Of a stretch of DNA of 64,000 nucleotides, positions 37,858-46,263 are shown piece by piece. Positions within the stretch are counted from its first letter, which is position 1; every line of letters begins with the position of its first letter. The DNA is from Erwinia oleae (GTDB taxonomy: Bacteria; Pseudomonadota; Gammaproteobacteria; Enterobacterales; Enterobacteriaceae). Position numbers and translations under genes: made by a program. The notes beneath the pieces were generated by a model that saw nothing but the letters and a program-made list of their open reading frames with translations, searched no databases and was not told the origin of the DNA. Location: assembly GCF_000770305.1 (NCBI RefSeq), contig NZ_JNVB01000003.1, positions 62,001-126,000 of the forward strand. The letters run 5' to 3'.

Positions 37858-38270
37858 AAACGGTTATTACCTTCGGTACCTTCGATATTTTTCACGTCGG
37901 CCATCTGAATATTCTGCGTCGTGCCAGTGAGATGGGCGACCGGCTGGTGGTGGGCGTGTCGTCGGATGCGCTCAATCTCCAGAAAAAAAACCGCGAGCCG
38001 ATCTATTCTGAGCAGGAGCGCATGGCGATCGTGGGGAGCATAAAAGGCGTGGATGCGGTCTTTCTGGAAACGTCGCTGGAGAAGAAAGGCGACTATATTC
38101 GCCATTACGCTGCCGACGTGTTGGTGATGGGCGACGACTGGCAGGGGCGTTTTGACGGCTTCCGCACGCAGTGCGAAGTCTGCTATCTGCCGCGCACGCC
38201 GTCGATTTCCACCACGTCGATTATCGAAATTACCCGCGCCACCTTCGCGCAGGTTACGCGCGAGTGTTGA
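37854..38270 (+). CDS. Glycerol-3-phosphate cytidylyltransferase-like protein (TagD family), Flag-2 cargo
   Basis: A 138-residue nucleotidyltransferase close to Bacillus TagD in length. The HxGH catalytic motif is present (FGTFDIFHVGHLNIL, His14 and His17), as is the C-terminal RTPSISTTSII that matches the RTxGISTTxI signature. TagD makes CDP-glycerol from CTP and glycerol-3-phosphate. Its start overlaps the preceding gene by 4 bases; its stop overlaps the convergent glycerophosphotransferase gene by 17 bases. Confidence 0.85.
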   Translation: MKTVITFGTFDIFHVGHLNILRRASEMGDRLVVGVSSDALNLQKKNREPIYSEQERMAIVGSIKGVDAVFLETSLEKKGDYIRHYAADVLVMGDDWQGRFDGFRTQCEVCYLPRTPSISTTSIIEITRATFAQVTREC

Positions 38271-39360
38271 ACAACTGCTCGCGCAGGCTGTGCAAATAGA
38301 AGTTCACCGGCGTCGGCCTGGTCAGCAGATCCGCAATGGCCGTCGCCGCCCGTCCGCCTGCCTTGCCATCCTGAAACTTATCGCAATAGCGCTGGCGGAA
38401 TACCGTCAGTTCATCAGGGACGCGGTAGCTGCTCTGGTTCTCAAGCAGCGTCTGTAACGTTTTTAGCGACCCCGCCGTTTCAATCTTTTTGCGGGCCTGC
38501 TGCTCTGCGCTGTGCAGATCGCTCAGGGTGCGGTCGCTCTCCAGCAGCGCTTTCAGTCCTGGCCACTCCAGCAAGACGGTGCGTTTTCCGGCATGGATAG
38601 CGTCGAAAAGAAACCCGCTGTTATCCGTCAGCACCATATCTGCCGCTTCAAGCAGCGGGAAAGCCCCGGCGCCGGAAACGATATTTTTGCGGAAGTACCT
38701 GTCAACTAACGCCCGCGAGGCCGCTTCGGACGGGCGCAATCGCGTGCCGTGGTGAAGCCTGATCAGCAGCGTGCAGCGTGATTGCAACGCGTTGAGCTGT
38801 TCCGCCCAGTGAGGAACAGAACAGAGCTCACCAAAGGTCGGCGCGTACAGCACCACTGGTTTTTTCCTGTTGCGGCCAAGCGCCTGCACCAGGCTGCGGT
38901 CATAGCGCAGGTTATGCCAGTCATCGAAGCGTGGATTGCCGACGGTGACGGCAGTGCCGGCAATATTCAGCTTCTCCTGCGTATGGTCGCCATAACAGAG
39001 GATCAGGTCATAGAAAGTGTTCCACCAGGCATGGCCCCAGCGATCTTTCGCCAGGCCGTACAGCGCGCGCACGTGATGCCGTGCTCTGCCCTTCAGCAGC
39101 GGCGTGTAATACGGGCTGACCATACACGGCAGCACCACGCGCTCGCTGACCAGCTTTGAAAGGGTAAACACCGGCAGATCGGGATGGCGCAGCGTTTTTA
39201 CCTTCTCCACCATCTCTTTAACAAAGCTGGCTTCAATGACGTCGCTGATCACCAGCGCGCAGGCGTGCCCACTGGCCTGCAAGGCAAGAATGATATTTTT
39301 GTAAACGTCGTAGTGGAAAGCGGTTTCCATGTAGAAACCTATAAGTGGGCGTTCTGACAT
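38254..39360 (-). CDS. CDP-glycerol glycerophosphotransferase-like protein (TagB/TagF type), Flag-2 cargo
   Basis: A 368-residue protein with the GT-B layout of TagB/TagF: VVLYAPTFGELCSVPHW, LLIRLHHGTRL, and the nucleotide-site block ADMVLTDNSGFLFDAIHAGKRTVLLEWPG (in parts). No transmembrane helix is evident. Its ATG shares one base with the lfgN stop (TAATG), so translation is coupled to lfgMN. The matching cytidylyltransferase gene ends 17 bases inside its 3' end. Inference: it transfers glycerophosphate from CDP-glycerol to a flagellar or glycan acceptor. Confidence 0.75.
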   Translation of the reverse strand: MSERPLIGFYMETAFHYDVYKNIILALQASGHACALVISDVIEASFVKEMVEKVKTLRHPDLPVFTLSKLVSERVVLPCMVSPYYTPLLKGRARHHVRALYGLAKDRWGHAWWNTFYDLILCYGDHTQEKLNIAGTAVTVGNPRFDDWHNLRYDRSLVQALGRNRKKPVVLYAPTFGELCSVPHWAEQLNALQSRCTLLIRLHHGTRLRPSEAASRALVDRYFRKNIVSGAGAFPLLEAADMVLTDNSGFLFDAIHAGKRTVLLEWPGLKALLESDRTLSDLHSAEQQARKKIETAGSLKTLQTLLENQSSYRVPDELTVFRQRYCDKFQDGKAGGRAATAIADLLTRPTPVNFYLHSLREQLFNTRA

Positions 39361-39794
39361 TATGCCGGCCCCTGCGGGCTGTAAATATAGTTCGGCTCGT
39401 TCAGCAGCGCGCCCAGCGTCTCCCGCTGCGCATTAAGCAGCATGCCGTTACGATCGTTCAACTGCTGGCAGAAGTGGGTGAGCGTCTCCAGGTGCTGCCA
39501 GTAGCCTTTTGCGTTGGCCGCGATGGCGGCGGGCAGACGCGCGAACAGCGTCGCCATACCCTGGCTGTCGGAGGGCAGGTTAAACGCCAGCAGCGTCTGA
39601 CGTCGGCGCTGCGCGCGGTGCAGCAGCGCATCGTAAACCGTCATCACTTCCGCGCCAATGCTCTCGCACAAGGCGGCATTGCAGGCGACCATCGCCTCGC
39701 GCTGCTGTTGCAGCAGGCGCTCAAGCTGCTGATAGTCTGCGACATCCTGTGGCAAATCACGTAGCAGGGCCTTGACTCTGTCGGTGGGACTCAT
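39360..39794 (-). CDS. lfgN: Flag-2 export chaperone LfgN (FlgN family)
   Basis: A 144-residue, helical, Gln-rich protein; FlgN is about 140 residues and chaperones the hook-filament junction proteins LfgK and LfgL. The middle QREAMVACNAALCESIGAEV and the C-terminal NDRNGMLLNAQRETLGAL match the family, where the latter forms the substrate-binding helix. Its start overlaps lfgM by 4 bases and its stop the glycerophosphotransferase start by 1 base. Confidence 0.88.
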   Translation of the reverse strand: MSPTDRVKALLRDLPQDVADYQQLERLLQQQREAMVACNAALCESIGAEVMTVYDALLHRAQRRRQTLLAFNLPSDSQGMATLFARLPAAIAANAKGYWQHLETLTHFCQQLNDRNGMLLNAQRETLGALLNEPNYIYSPQGPA

Positions 39795-40057
39795 GGGCGA
39801 TAAAAACAGCTAATGGCCGCGGCGAGCGAGGCGTTATCGGTTAACAGCTCGCCGTTTTTGATCGCGTCTTTCATGGCATTCACGCGTTCCATATCCACTT
39901 CCGGCATCGCCTCCAGCGCCTGCCGGGCCTGGCTGATTTCGCCGGAGAACGCAGCGGCCTGCACGACGCGCGGCTTTTGCACCTCGGGTGCGCCGGCAGC
40001 AGCGGCAGTATTGAGCGGAGCAGCAATCTGGATTGAGGAATCAGATGTAATTTTCAT
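39791..40057 (-). CDS. lfgM: Anti-sigma-28 factor LfgM (FlgM family)
   Basis: An 88-residue protein: disordered Ala/Pro-rich N-terminus, then the FlgM core MPEVDMERVNAMKDAIKNGELLTDNASLAAAI that binds sigma-28. It should hold LafS inactive until exported through the finished hook. It has its own LafS-type promoter candidate at 40094-40120 and is coupled to lfgN. Confidence 0.92.
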   Translation of the reverse strand: MKITSDSSIQIAAPLNTAAAAGAPEVQKPRVVQAAAFSGEISQARQALEAMPEVDMERVNAMKDAIKNGELLTDNASLAAAISCFYRP

Positions 40058-40093
40058 CGTAGGCCAATTGTTTAAAAAAAGTTCAGTGGTAAA

Positions 40094-40120
40094 AAAGCGA
40101 CGCCCAACGGCTTAACTTAA
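40094..40120 (-). promoter_or_regulatory. LafS-type (variant sigma-28) promoter of lfgM
   Basis: On the minus strand: TTAAGTTA (40120-40113), an 11-base spacer, GTCGCTTT (40101-40094). It lies 36 bases before the lfgM start. It is the weakest of three similar sites; see 40446-40472 and 52864-52890. Confidence 0.55.
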
Positions 40121-40140
40121 ACGCGCAAAGAAAAAAAATA

Positions 40141-40407
40141 TCACCATGCTGTTCCCCGGCTGCGATGCCAGATGACCATCGCTGTGGCAATCTTCTCCAC
40201 ATCCAACAAGATGCCGCCTTTTTGCAGCGCGCGCCTGACAACTAAAACACGCTGCTCATCCACCTCAGGAAGAAGCGCAAGCTGCGAAAGCGCCTCAATC
40301 AACAGGCTCCCTTCTTTATGCTGAGTGTCGATATTGATCGGCTTACGGCCATTGGCTCTGTTCTGCGATGTGTTCAGACTGGCCTTGCCGATGCCTGAAA
40401 TTTTCAA
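40141..40407 (-). CDS. Second FlgM-like anti-sigma factor, tandem to lfgM
   Basis: Also 88 residues and starting MKI. The C-terminal half LLPEVDEQRVLVVRRALQKGGILLDVEKIATAMV aligns with the sigma-28-binding core of LfgM (MPEVDMERVNAMKDAIKNGELL) and of FlgM in general; the rest is diverged and basic. It lies 83 bases upstream of lfgM in the same direction behind its own promoter. I infer a diverged tandem duplicate that may bind LafS, FliA or another sigma factor. Confidence 0.7.
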   Translation of the reverse strand: MKISGIGKASLNTSQNRANGRKPINIDTQHKEGSLLIEALSQLALLPEVDEQRVLVVRRALQKGGILLDVEKIATAMVIWHRSRGTAW

Positions 40408-40445
40408 CGTCCTGCTCCCTTTACGATTATTGACAATGTCGAAGC

Positions 40446-40472
40446 AAAGCGGCCAGGGAGGAGGAAACTTAA
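40446..40472 (-). promoter_or_regulatory. LafS-type (variant sigma-28) promoter of the upstream flgM-like gene
   Basis: On the minus strand: TTAAGTTT (40472-40465, 7 of 8 to the sigma-28 -35 box), an 11-base spacer, GCCGCTTT (40453-40446). It lies 38 bases before the start codon and overlaps the lfgA stop region. Confidence 0.68.
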
Positions 40473-41236
40473 ATTCCGCCGGAGGTGTCCGATGCGGACA
40501 GGATACGCACCACGCCCGCGCCGTCCACGATTGCGCTAACCGTGCGCTGACTGCTCAGGTTTTTCACCGTAATAACATCGCCTTTACGGCCTTTTTTCAT
40601 GGCTTCGCCAATCATCTTTGCTTCCACGCCGTCCTGTCCGGCAATCATCACCACGCGCTGGGCGCGTTCAACCAGAATCGGTTGATCGAGCATGGACAGA
40701 GAGAGCGGCTGCATATCGCGTACACGCATTTTCAGGCGAAAACCAACGGCATCATCCGGGTTACTGATAAAGCCATCGCGCAGGCCAACCACGTTCCTTT
40801 TTTTCACCTCCACATCGCTGGCCGCCAGCACTTTGCCGCGTGGCAGCGCTGCTTTTGCCGTCAGCACCGGCAGATAGATATCCGGCTTAACCGTGACGGC
40901 AGCTTCCCAGCCGCTGCTGTCTTCGCAGCGAATATCGAAGCGCAATCGCGCCAGATCGAAGCGGTTCCCGGCAGGAAGCGCCACCCGCAGCGGCTGACTG
41001 CAACGGCGAAAACGGCTGACTTCAGTGGGAATGAACACGTTGAGTTTAATTTGCGGTTCCGGCCAGCTGTTCGCCTGCGCGACGCGTTTGATATCGGCGG
41101 TCGCGCTGTCCACCGCCAGTTGATAAATCTGTCTGCGCGCGGTAGCGGCATCGGAGGCGGCATGGGCGGTAAAGCTCAAACACCACAGGGTGACGAGGGG
41201 GAAAGAATACTTCCTCAGAAAGGAACGACCGTTCAT
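40469..41236 (-). CDS. lfgA: Flag-2 P-ring assembly chaperone LfgA (FlgA family)
   Basis: A 255-residue periplasmic protein with a signal peptide ending near TAHA (residue 26). The C-terminal SAF/FlgA domain shows LPRGKVLAASDVEVKKRNV, RVVMIAGQDGVEAKMIGEAM and GDVITVKNLSSQRTVSAIVDG. It assists LfgI polymerisation. It diverges from lfgB across an 86-base spacer that carries a sigma-54 promoter reading the other way. Confidence 0.93.
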   Translation of the reverse strand: MNGRSFLRKYSFPLVTLWCLSFTAHAASDAATARRQIYQLAVDSATADIKRVAQANSWPEPQIKLNVFIPTEVSRFRRCSQPLRVALPAGNRFDLARLRFDIRCEDSSGWEAAVTVKPDIYLPVLTAKAALPRGKVLAASDVEVKKRNVVGLRDGFISNPDDAVGFRLKMRVRDMQPLSLSMLDQPILVERAQRVVMIAGQDGVEAKMIGEAMKKGRKGDVITVKNLSSQRTVSAIVDGAGVVRILSASDTSGGI

Positions 41237-41267
41237 GGAAACCTCACTATTTCAACGAGTTAAATTT

Positions 41268-41283
41268 TGGCACGAGAATTGCT
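41268..41283 (+). promoter_or_regulatory. Sigma-54 promoter of the lfgB operon
   Basis: TGGCACGAGAATTGCT fits the sigma-54 consensus TGGCACG-N4-TTGCW at every defined position, with the correct GG-N10-GC spacing. It lies 40 bases before the lfgB start. LafK is the expected activator. Confidence 0.92.
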
Positions 41284-41322
41284 ATGTGCGTAAGGAATCG
41301 TTGAATAATTGAGGTTTTATCT

Positions 41323-41673
41323 GTGGGAATAAGTTTTGAAAGAGCATTGAGCAATCACCCTGCCGCACTACAGCTTCGACTTTCCCGAGCTGAGCTGTTG
41401 TCGGCGAACCTGGCCAATGTCGATACCCCAAACTTTCAGGCTAAAGATATTGATTTTGCCGCGGAGATGCAACGTTCACTGAATAAAAATTCGCAGCACG
41501 GTGCGCCGGAGGTGAAGTACCGCGTACCCAACCAGCCCGCCGCCGACGGCAATACCGTTGAGCTGAACGTTGAGCAGGCCGAATTTTCCAAAAACCACCT
41601 TGATTACCAAACCAGTTTGCAATTTTTGAATTCAAAATTTCTGGGCCTTAAACAGGCTATTGAAGGGAAATAA
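41323..41673 (+). CDS. lfgB: Flag-2 proximal rod protein LfgB (FlgB family)
   Basis: A 116-residue rod protein starting at GTG with GAGG upstream. It has the conserved SRAELLSANLANVDTPNFQAKDIDF rod motif (in parts) and a C-terminal helix (NSKFLGLKQAIEGK). It is the first gene of the forward rod-hook operon; lfgC follows after 2 bases. Confidence 0.95.
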   Translation: MGISFERALSNHPAALQLRLSRAELLSANLANVDTPNFQAKDIDFAAEMQRSLNKNSQHGAPEVKYRVPNQPAADGNTVELNVEQAEFSKNHLDYQTSLQFLNSKFLGLKQAIEGK

Positions 41674-41675
41674 TC

Positions 41676-42101
41676 ATGTCTTTCAACGATATCTATCGCG
41701 TGTCGGGTTCCGCGATGAATGCACAAACGGTACGTCTTAACACCATCGCCAGTAACCTGGCGAACGCGGAATCACCGGCTTCCTCCGCGCAGGCAACCTA
41801 TAAAGCGCGCCGCCCGGTATTTGCCGCCGTCTATCAAAACAGCAGCCTGATGAATAACAACGCGCTGGCCAGCGCGCGCGTTCAGGTGATGGACGTGGTG
41901 GAGAGCGGCGGCGCAGTGCAGCGTTATGAGCCGGGCAATCCGCTGGCTAACGCGCGCGGACAGGTTTTCTATCCGGACATCAACACCGTCGAAGAGATGG
42001 CCGACATGATGTCCGCCTCACGCAGCTTTGAAACCAGCGTTGAGGTGTTAAACAGCGTAAAAAGCATGCAGCAGAGCCTGCTGCGTCTGGGAGAAGCGTA
42101 A
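41676..42101 (+). CDS. lfgC: Flag-2 proximal rod protein LfgC (FlgC family)
   Basis: A 141-residue protein; family marks are ASNLANAESPASSAQATYKARRPVF (in parts) and the C-terminal NTVEEMADMMSASRSFETSVEVLN. Its stop overlaps the lfgD start by one base. Confidence 0.95.
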   Translation: MSFNDIYRVSGSAMNAQTVRLNTIASNLANAESPASSAQATYKARRPVFAAVYQNSSLMNNNALASARVQVMDVVESGGAVQRYEPGNPLANARGQVFYPDINTVEEMADMMSASRSFETSVEVLNSVKSMQQSLLRLGEA

Positions 42102-42784
42102 TGAGTATCGGTAACGTCGGCAGCACGGATTACTACAGCGACACCCTGGCGCAGTCCGGCACAACGCAAAGTAATGACGGCAGCCTCAATAATCTGTTTA
42201 TGACGCTGCTGGTGGCGCAGATCCAGAATCAGGACCCGCTGAACCCCACGGACGGCACCGAGTACGTTAGCCAGCTGGCGCAGATGACCCAGGTACAGTC
42301 GATGGAGAACATGAGTTCGATGATGGCGAACACCGCCACGCTGATCGATAACCTCCAGGTGCTCGCCACGGGTAATCTCGTCGGACAAACGGTGATGGTT
42401 CGCTCAGACAGCATCAGGCTGGAAGAGCAGGCGATCAACGGTCGCCTGACGCTGGCGCATCCGGCCAATACGGTGACGGTGCACGTTAAGGACGCAGCCG
42501 GTAATGAAAAAATCATTGAGCTGGGCAAGCAGGAAGAGGGCCAGGTGGACTTCACTATCGATCCGGAATCGCTGGGCCTGGAACCGGGAAACTACAGCCT
42601 GTCGGTGGTGACCGATACCGGTGAAGAGAGCATTCCGGTGGAAATTGCCGGAACGGTTAACAGTGTGCGGATTGGTTCCGACGGTACGCCGATGCTGAAT
42701 ATTCCTGGTCTGGGCGAAATCGCTTACTACAACATCAGTCAGTTCGGCGGGCAAAACAGCGCGTCCGGGCCGTCGAAAATTTAA
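42101..42784 (+). CDS. lfgD: Flag-2 hook cap LfgD (FlgD family)
   Basis: A 227-residue protein. The N-terminal FlgD block NNLFMTLLVAQIQNQDPLNPTDGTEYVSQLAQ (in parts) guides hook-subunit assembly; the C-terminal half is the Tudor-like and fibronectin-like region. It is removed once the hook is finished. Confidence 0.95.
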   Translation: MSIGNVGSTDYYSDTLAQSGTTQSNDGSLNNLFMTLLVAQIQNQDPLNPTDGTEYVSQLAQMTQVQSMENMSSMMANTATLIDNLQVLATGNLVGQTVMVRSDSIRLEEQAINGRLTLAHPANTVTVHVKDAAGNEKIIELGKQEEGQVDFTIDPESLGLEPGNYSLSVVTDTGEESIPVEIAGTVNSVRIGSDGTPMLNIPGLGEIAYYNISQFGGQNSASGPSKI

Positions 42785-42793
42785 GGAATTATC

Positions 42794-43987
42794 ATGAGTT
42801 TTAATATTGCGACTTCCGGCCTGAACGCCATCACCGAACAGCTTAATGCGATCAGTAACAACATCGCCAACAGCAACACCACCGGTTATAAATCCATGCG
42901 CGCCGAGTTCGCGGCGCTCTACGCAGGCAGCACGCCGCTCGGCGTGGGCGTCAGCAACGTTTCGCAGAGCATCTCTTCCGGCGGCAACATCTCTGCAACG
43001 GGACGTAGTCTGGATCTGGCGATCAACGGCAACGGTTTTTTTGTGGTGCGTGATACCAACGGCTCCACCACCTACACTCGCGCGGGCTACTTCGGAAAAG
43101 ACGCGAACGGTTTTCTGGTCAACAATCTCGGCGGCAAACTTCAGGGATATCCGATAGACGCCGAGGGCAAGCTGCAAACCGGTACGGTGAGCGATCTGCA
43201 AATTAACGCGGCGGGCCTGCCGGCAAAATCGACCTCCTCTGTGGAATTCGTGGCCAACCTGGACGCGCGCGAAGAGGCAAAGCCCGCCACGCCAGCATTC
43301 GATCCGGAAAACAAAGAGACCTTTAACAAAAGCTACACCACGCAGGTCTTTGATTCGCTGGGCCGTGAACACACGGTAACGCAGTACTTTGTCAAAACCG
43401 ATGACAATAAATGGACCGCGCATTATGTGGTGGATGGCGACAAAACCGGGGCCACCACGGCGGAAATGCAGTTTGATACCAACGGCGTATTAATCGCGCC
43501 GACGGAGCCCGTGACCGTCACCGGCGCCATTCCCGGCGCGAAAGATTTAGAAATTAAATTCAGCTACAGCGGTTGCAGCCAGTACGGTTCTGACTTCGCC
43601 GTCAGCAAAAACAAATCCGACGGCTATAAATCCGGCGAGCAGACCGGACAGCAGATTGATGAAGACGGCATGGTTTACGCCACCTACAGCAACGGCCAGC
43701 GCCTGCTTCAGGGACAGCTGGTGCTGGCGAACTTCACTAATGCCGACGGCCTGAAGTCTATCGACGGCACGGCGTGGGAACAGACCAACAGCTCCGGCAA
43801 TCCGCTGCTGGGTACGCCAAAATCCGGCATGTACGGGCTGATCAAGTCTGCGGCGCTGGAGTCCTCCAACGTTAATCTCACTGCTGAACTGGTCGAACTG
43901 ATGTCCACTCAGCGCAATTACCAGGCAAACACCAAAGTCATCTCGACCAACGATCAGATGATGAACGCTCTGTTCCAGGCAATTTAA
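42794..43987 (+). CDS. lfgE: Flag-2 hook protein LfgE (FlgE family)
   Basis: 397 residues. N-terminal D0 (TSGLNAITEQLNAISNNIANSNTTGYK) and C-terminal D0 (ELVELMSTQRNYQANTKVISTNDQMM) are conserved, with AINGNGFFVVRD between. It polymerises into the universal joint. lfgF begins 2 bases later. Confidence 0.97.
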   Translation: MSFNIATSGLNAITEQLNAISNNIANSNTTGYKSMRAEFAALYAGSTPLGVGVSNVSQSISSGGNISATGRSLDLAINGNGFFVVRDTNGSTTYTRAGYFGKDANGFLVNNLGGKLQGYPIDAEGKLQTGTVSDLQINAAGLPAKSTSSVEFVANLDAREEAKPATPAFDPENKETFNKSYTTQVFDSLGREHTVTQYFVKTDDNKWTAHYVVDGDKTGATTAEMQFDTNGVLIAPTEPVTVTGAIPGAKDLEIKFSYSGCSQYGSDFAVSKNKSDGYKSGEQTGQQIDEDGMVYATYSNGQRLLQGQLVLANFTNADGLKSIDGTAWEQTNSSGNPLLGTPKSGMYGLIKSAALESSNVNLTAELVELMSTQRNYQANTKVISTNDQMMNALFQAI

Positions 43988-43989
43988 CC

Positions 43990-44721
43990 ATGGACCGCTT
44001 AATTTATACCGCCGTGAGCGGCGCAAATCGCAGTCTGAATCAGCAGATGATCCACGCCAACAATCTCGCTAACGCCAATACCGAAGGCTTCCGCGCTGAC
44101 CTGGAGCGCGCCGCTTCACAGCGGGTCAACGGCTACGGTTACGACTCGCGCTTCCAGGTCAACAGCCAGAACGGCGGGGTCAATATGGCCCCCGGCGCGC
44201 TGCGTGAAACCGGACGCGAACTGGATATCGGTATCCGTGGCGATGGGCTGATCGCCCTCAGAGAGGGCCGCCGCGAAGTCTATACGCGTGGCGGACATAT
44301 CGACGTTGACGATATGGGCAACCTGACCATTGGCGGGTTGCCGGTGCTGGGCGACAACGGCCCAATCCAACTGCCGCCTTATTCACAACTGGCGATAGCC
44401 GACGACGGCACCATTGCCGTGGTGCCGGAAAACGGCGACGTGAATGCCGCGATGGACGTGGAGCGTATCAAGCTGGTGGATATTCCGGCCAGTCGTCTGA
44501 GTAAAAACAATAACGGGTTGTTGATCGGCGACCGTGCGACCACGCCACGCAGCGAAGCGGTGCAGATCGCCAGCGAACATCTGGAAACCAGCAACGTTTC
44601 GGCCATCAATGAAATGGTGGCGACCGTCTCGCTCAGTCGCCAGTTCGAGGCGCAAATCAAAATGATGAAAGCGGCGGAAACCCTTGCTCAGGCGGGTAAC
44701 CGCCTGATTCGCGGCAGTTAA
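43990..44721 (+). CDS. lfgF: Flag-2 proximal rod protein LfgF (FlgF family)
   Basis: A 243-residue rod protein with AVSGANRSLNQQMIHANNLANANTEGF at the N-terminus, the central GIRGDGLIALREG, and a C-terminal helical motif (VSAINEMVATVSLSRQFEAQIKMM). It lies between hook and distal-rod genes, as in primary flagellar operons. Confidence 0.95.
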   Translation: MDRLIYTAVSGANRSLNQQMIHANNLANANTEGFRADLERAASQRVNGYGYDSRFQVNSQNGGVNMAPGALRETGRELDIGIRGDGLIALREGRREVYTRGGHIDVDDMGNLTIGGLPVLGDNGPIQLPPYSQLAIADDGTIAVVPENGDVNAAMDVERIKLVDIPASRLSKNNNGLLIGDRATTPRSEAVQIASEHLETSNVSAINEMVATVSLSRQFEAQIKMMKAAETLAQAGNRLIRGS

Positions 44722-44740
44722 TCGAAAAGGAAGCAGAGCA

Positions 44741-45526
44741 ATGAATCCAGCATTATGGGTAAGTAAAACCGGCCTGGCGGCGCAGGATGCCAAAATGGCG
44801 GCGATCTCCAACAACCTGGCCAACGTCAACACCACCGGCTTTAAACGTGACCGGGTCGTGTTTGAAGATCTCTTCTATCAGACGCAGCGCGCGCCCGGCG
44901 CCGGTCAGGATCAAAACAACAACCTCGCCAGCGGCATTCAGTTTGGCAGCGGAGTAAAAATCAACGGCACGGAAAAATCGTTCACCGTTGGCGCCATCCA
45001 GAACACCTCAAAAGAGCTGGACGTGGCGATTACCGGCCAGGGTTTTTTGCAGGTGGAAACCCCCAGCGGCGATATCGCCTACACCCGTGCCGGTAATCTC
45101 CGCATCAGTCCCGATGGCGTGCTGACTAACGCTTCTGGCTATCCGCTGGTGCCCAATATTGAGCTGCCGGAGGGCACCAAAAGCATCGGCATTGCCAAAG
45201 ACGGCACCGTCACCGCGCAGGTGGGCGGTGAGGATGAACCGGCCAATCTGGGGCAAATCACCCTGGTGAACTTCGTCAATCCGGCCGGGCTTGAAGCCCT
45301 CGGCGGCAACCTTTACCGCGAAACGGTCGCCAGCGGCGAGGCGTACGAAGGCGTGCCGGGAGAAGACGCGTTTGGCGAGCTGGAGCAGGGTTCGCTGGAA
45401 GGTTCCAACGTGCAGGTCGTTGAGGAGATGGTGGACATGATCACCGTCCAGCGCGCGTATGAAATGAACGCCAAAATGGTTTCGGCGGCGGACGACATGC
45501 TGAAGTTCCTTAATCAGCAGGTGTAA
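44741..45526 (+). CDS. lfgG: Flag-2 distal rod protein LfgG (FlgG family)
   Basis: 261 residues, typical of FlgG. N-terminal KTGLAAQDAKMAAISNNLANVNTTGFKRD, the FlgG-specific FEDLFYQTQRAPGA segment that stiffens the rod, and the C-terminal VVEEMVDMITVQRAYEMNAKMV are all present. An AGGAAG ribosome site precedes the ATG. Confidence 0.97.
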   Translation: MNPALWVSKTGLAAQDAKMAAISNNLANVNTTGFKRDRVVFEDLFYQTQRAPGAGQDQNNNLASGIQFGSGVKINGTEKSFTVGAIQNTSKELDVAITGQGFLQVETPSGDIAYTRAGNLRISPDGVLTNASGYPLVPNIELPEGTKSIGIAKDGTVTAQVGGEDEPANLGQITLVNFVNPAGLEALGGNLYRETVASGEAYEGVPGEDAFGELEQGSLEGSNVQVVEEMVDMITVQRAYEMNAKMVSAADDMLKFLNQQV

Positions 45527-45534
45527 CGCCGGTT

Positions 45535-45553
45535 GAGGAAGCGCGGCTTCCTC
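45535..45553. other. Perfect 8-bp hairpin between lfgG and lfgH
   Basis: GAGGAAGC and GCTTCCTC arms with a GCG loop stand 9 bases after the lfgG stop. No T-run follows, so it is more likely an mRNA-stabilising or processing structure, or a weak attenuator, than a full terminator. Confidence 0.6.
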
Positions 45554-45587
45554 TCTGCAACGCTCGTACACAACTGACAGGTTAATA

Positions 45588-46253
45588 ATGAAAGTACATA
45601 TCATGCTGCTGGGCGCCATGCTGCTGCTCAGCGGCTGTGAAAGTTCACCTTTTCTGGTGACGAAAGACGATGCCGCCTTTGCGCCACCGGAAGAGCTGTC
45701 CCTGCCGGTTGAGCCAGTACGGGGCGGCGGCCTGTATCACAGCGGCTATAACTGGTCGCTGATGCAGGATCGCCGCGCCTACCGCGTGGGCGATATCCTG
45801 ACCGTGCGTCTGGATGAGTCCACCCAGGCGAGCAAACAGGCGAAAACCAACTTCGGCAAGAAAAACGACGTGGAGCTGGGTGCGCCAACGCTGATGGGTA
45901 ACACCCTCGATAAACTGAGCGGCTCCGTTTCCGGCAATCGCAATTTTAACGGCAACGCCACCACGGCTCAGCAGAACATGCTGCGCGGTGCCATAACCGT
46001 CGCCGTGCACCAGGTGCTGGCGAACGGCGTCCTGGTTATTCGCGGTGAAAAGTGGCTGACGCTCAACCAGGGCGACGAATACATGCGCGTGACCGGGCTG
46101 GTCCGCGCCGATGATATTGAGCGGGATAACTCGGTTTCGTCGCAGCGCATCGCCAACGCACGCATCACCTATGCGGGACGCGGCGCGCTCAGCGACGCCA
46201 ATTCCGCTGGCTGGCTGACGCGCTTTTTCAATCATCCGCTGTTCCCGATTTAA
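45588..46253 (+). CDS. lfgH: Flag-2 L-ring lipoprotein LfgH (FlgH family)
   Basis: A 221-residue lipoprotein; lipobox LLSGC with Cys17. Core motifs are [46 protein letters not shown] (in parts) and the C-terminal [16 protein letters not shown]. It forms the outer-membrane bushing with the LfgI ring. Confidence 0.97.
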   Translation: MKVHIMLLGAMLLLSGCESSPFLVTKDDAAFAPPEELSLPVEPVRGGGLYHSGYNWSLMQDRRAYRVGDILTVRLDESTQASKQAKTNFGKKNDVELGAPTLMGNTLDKLSGSVSGNRNFNGNATTAQQNMLRGAITVAVHQVLANGVLVIRGEKWLTLNQGDEYMRVTGLVRADDIERDNSVSSQRIANARITYAGRGALSDANSAGWLTRFFNHPLFPI

Positions 46254-46263
46254 AGGTTTCTCA

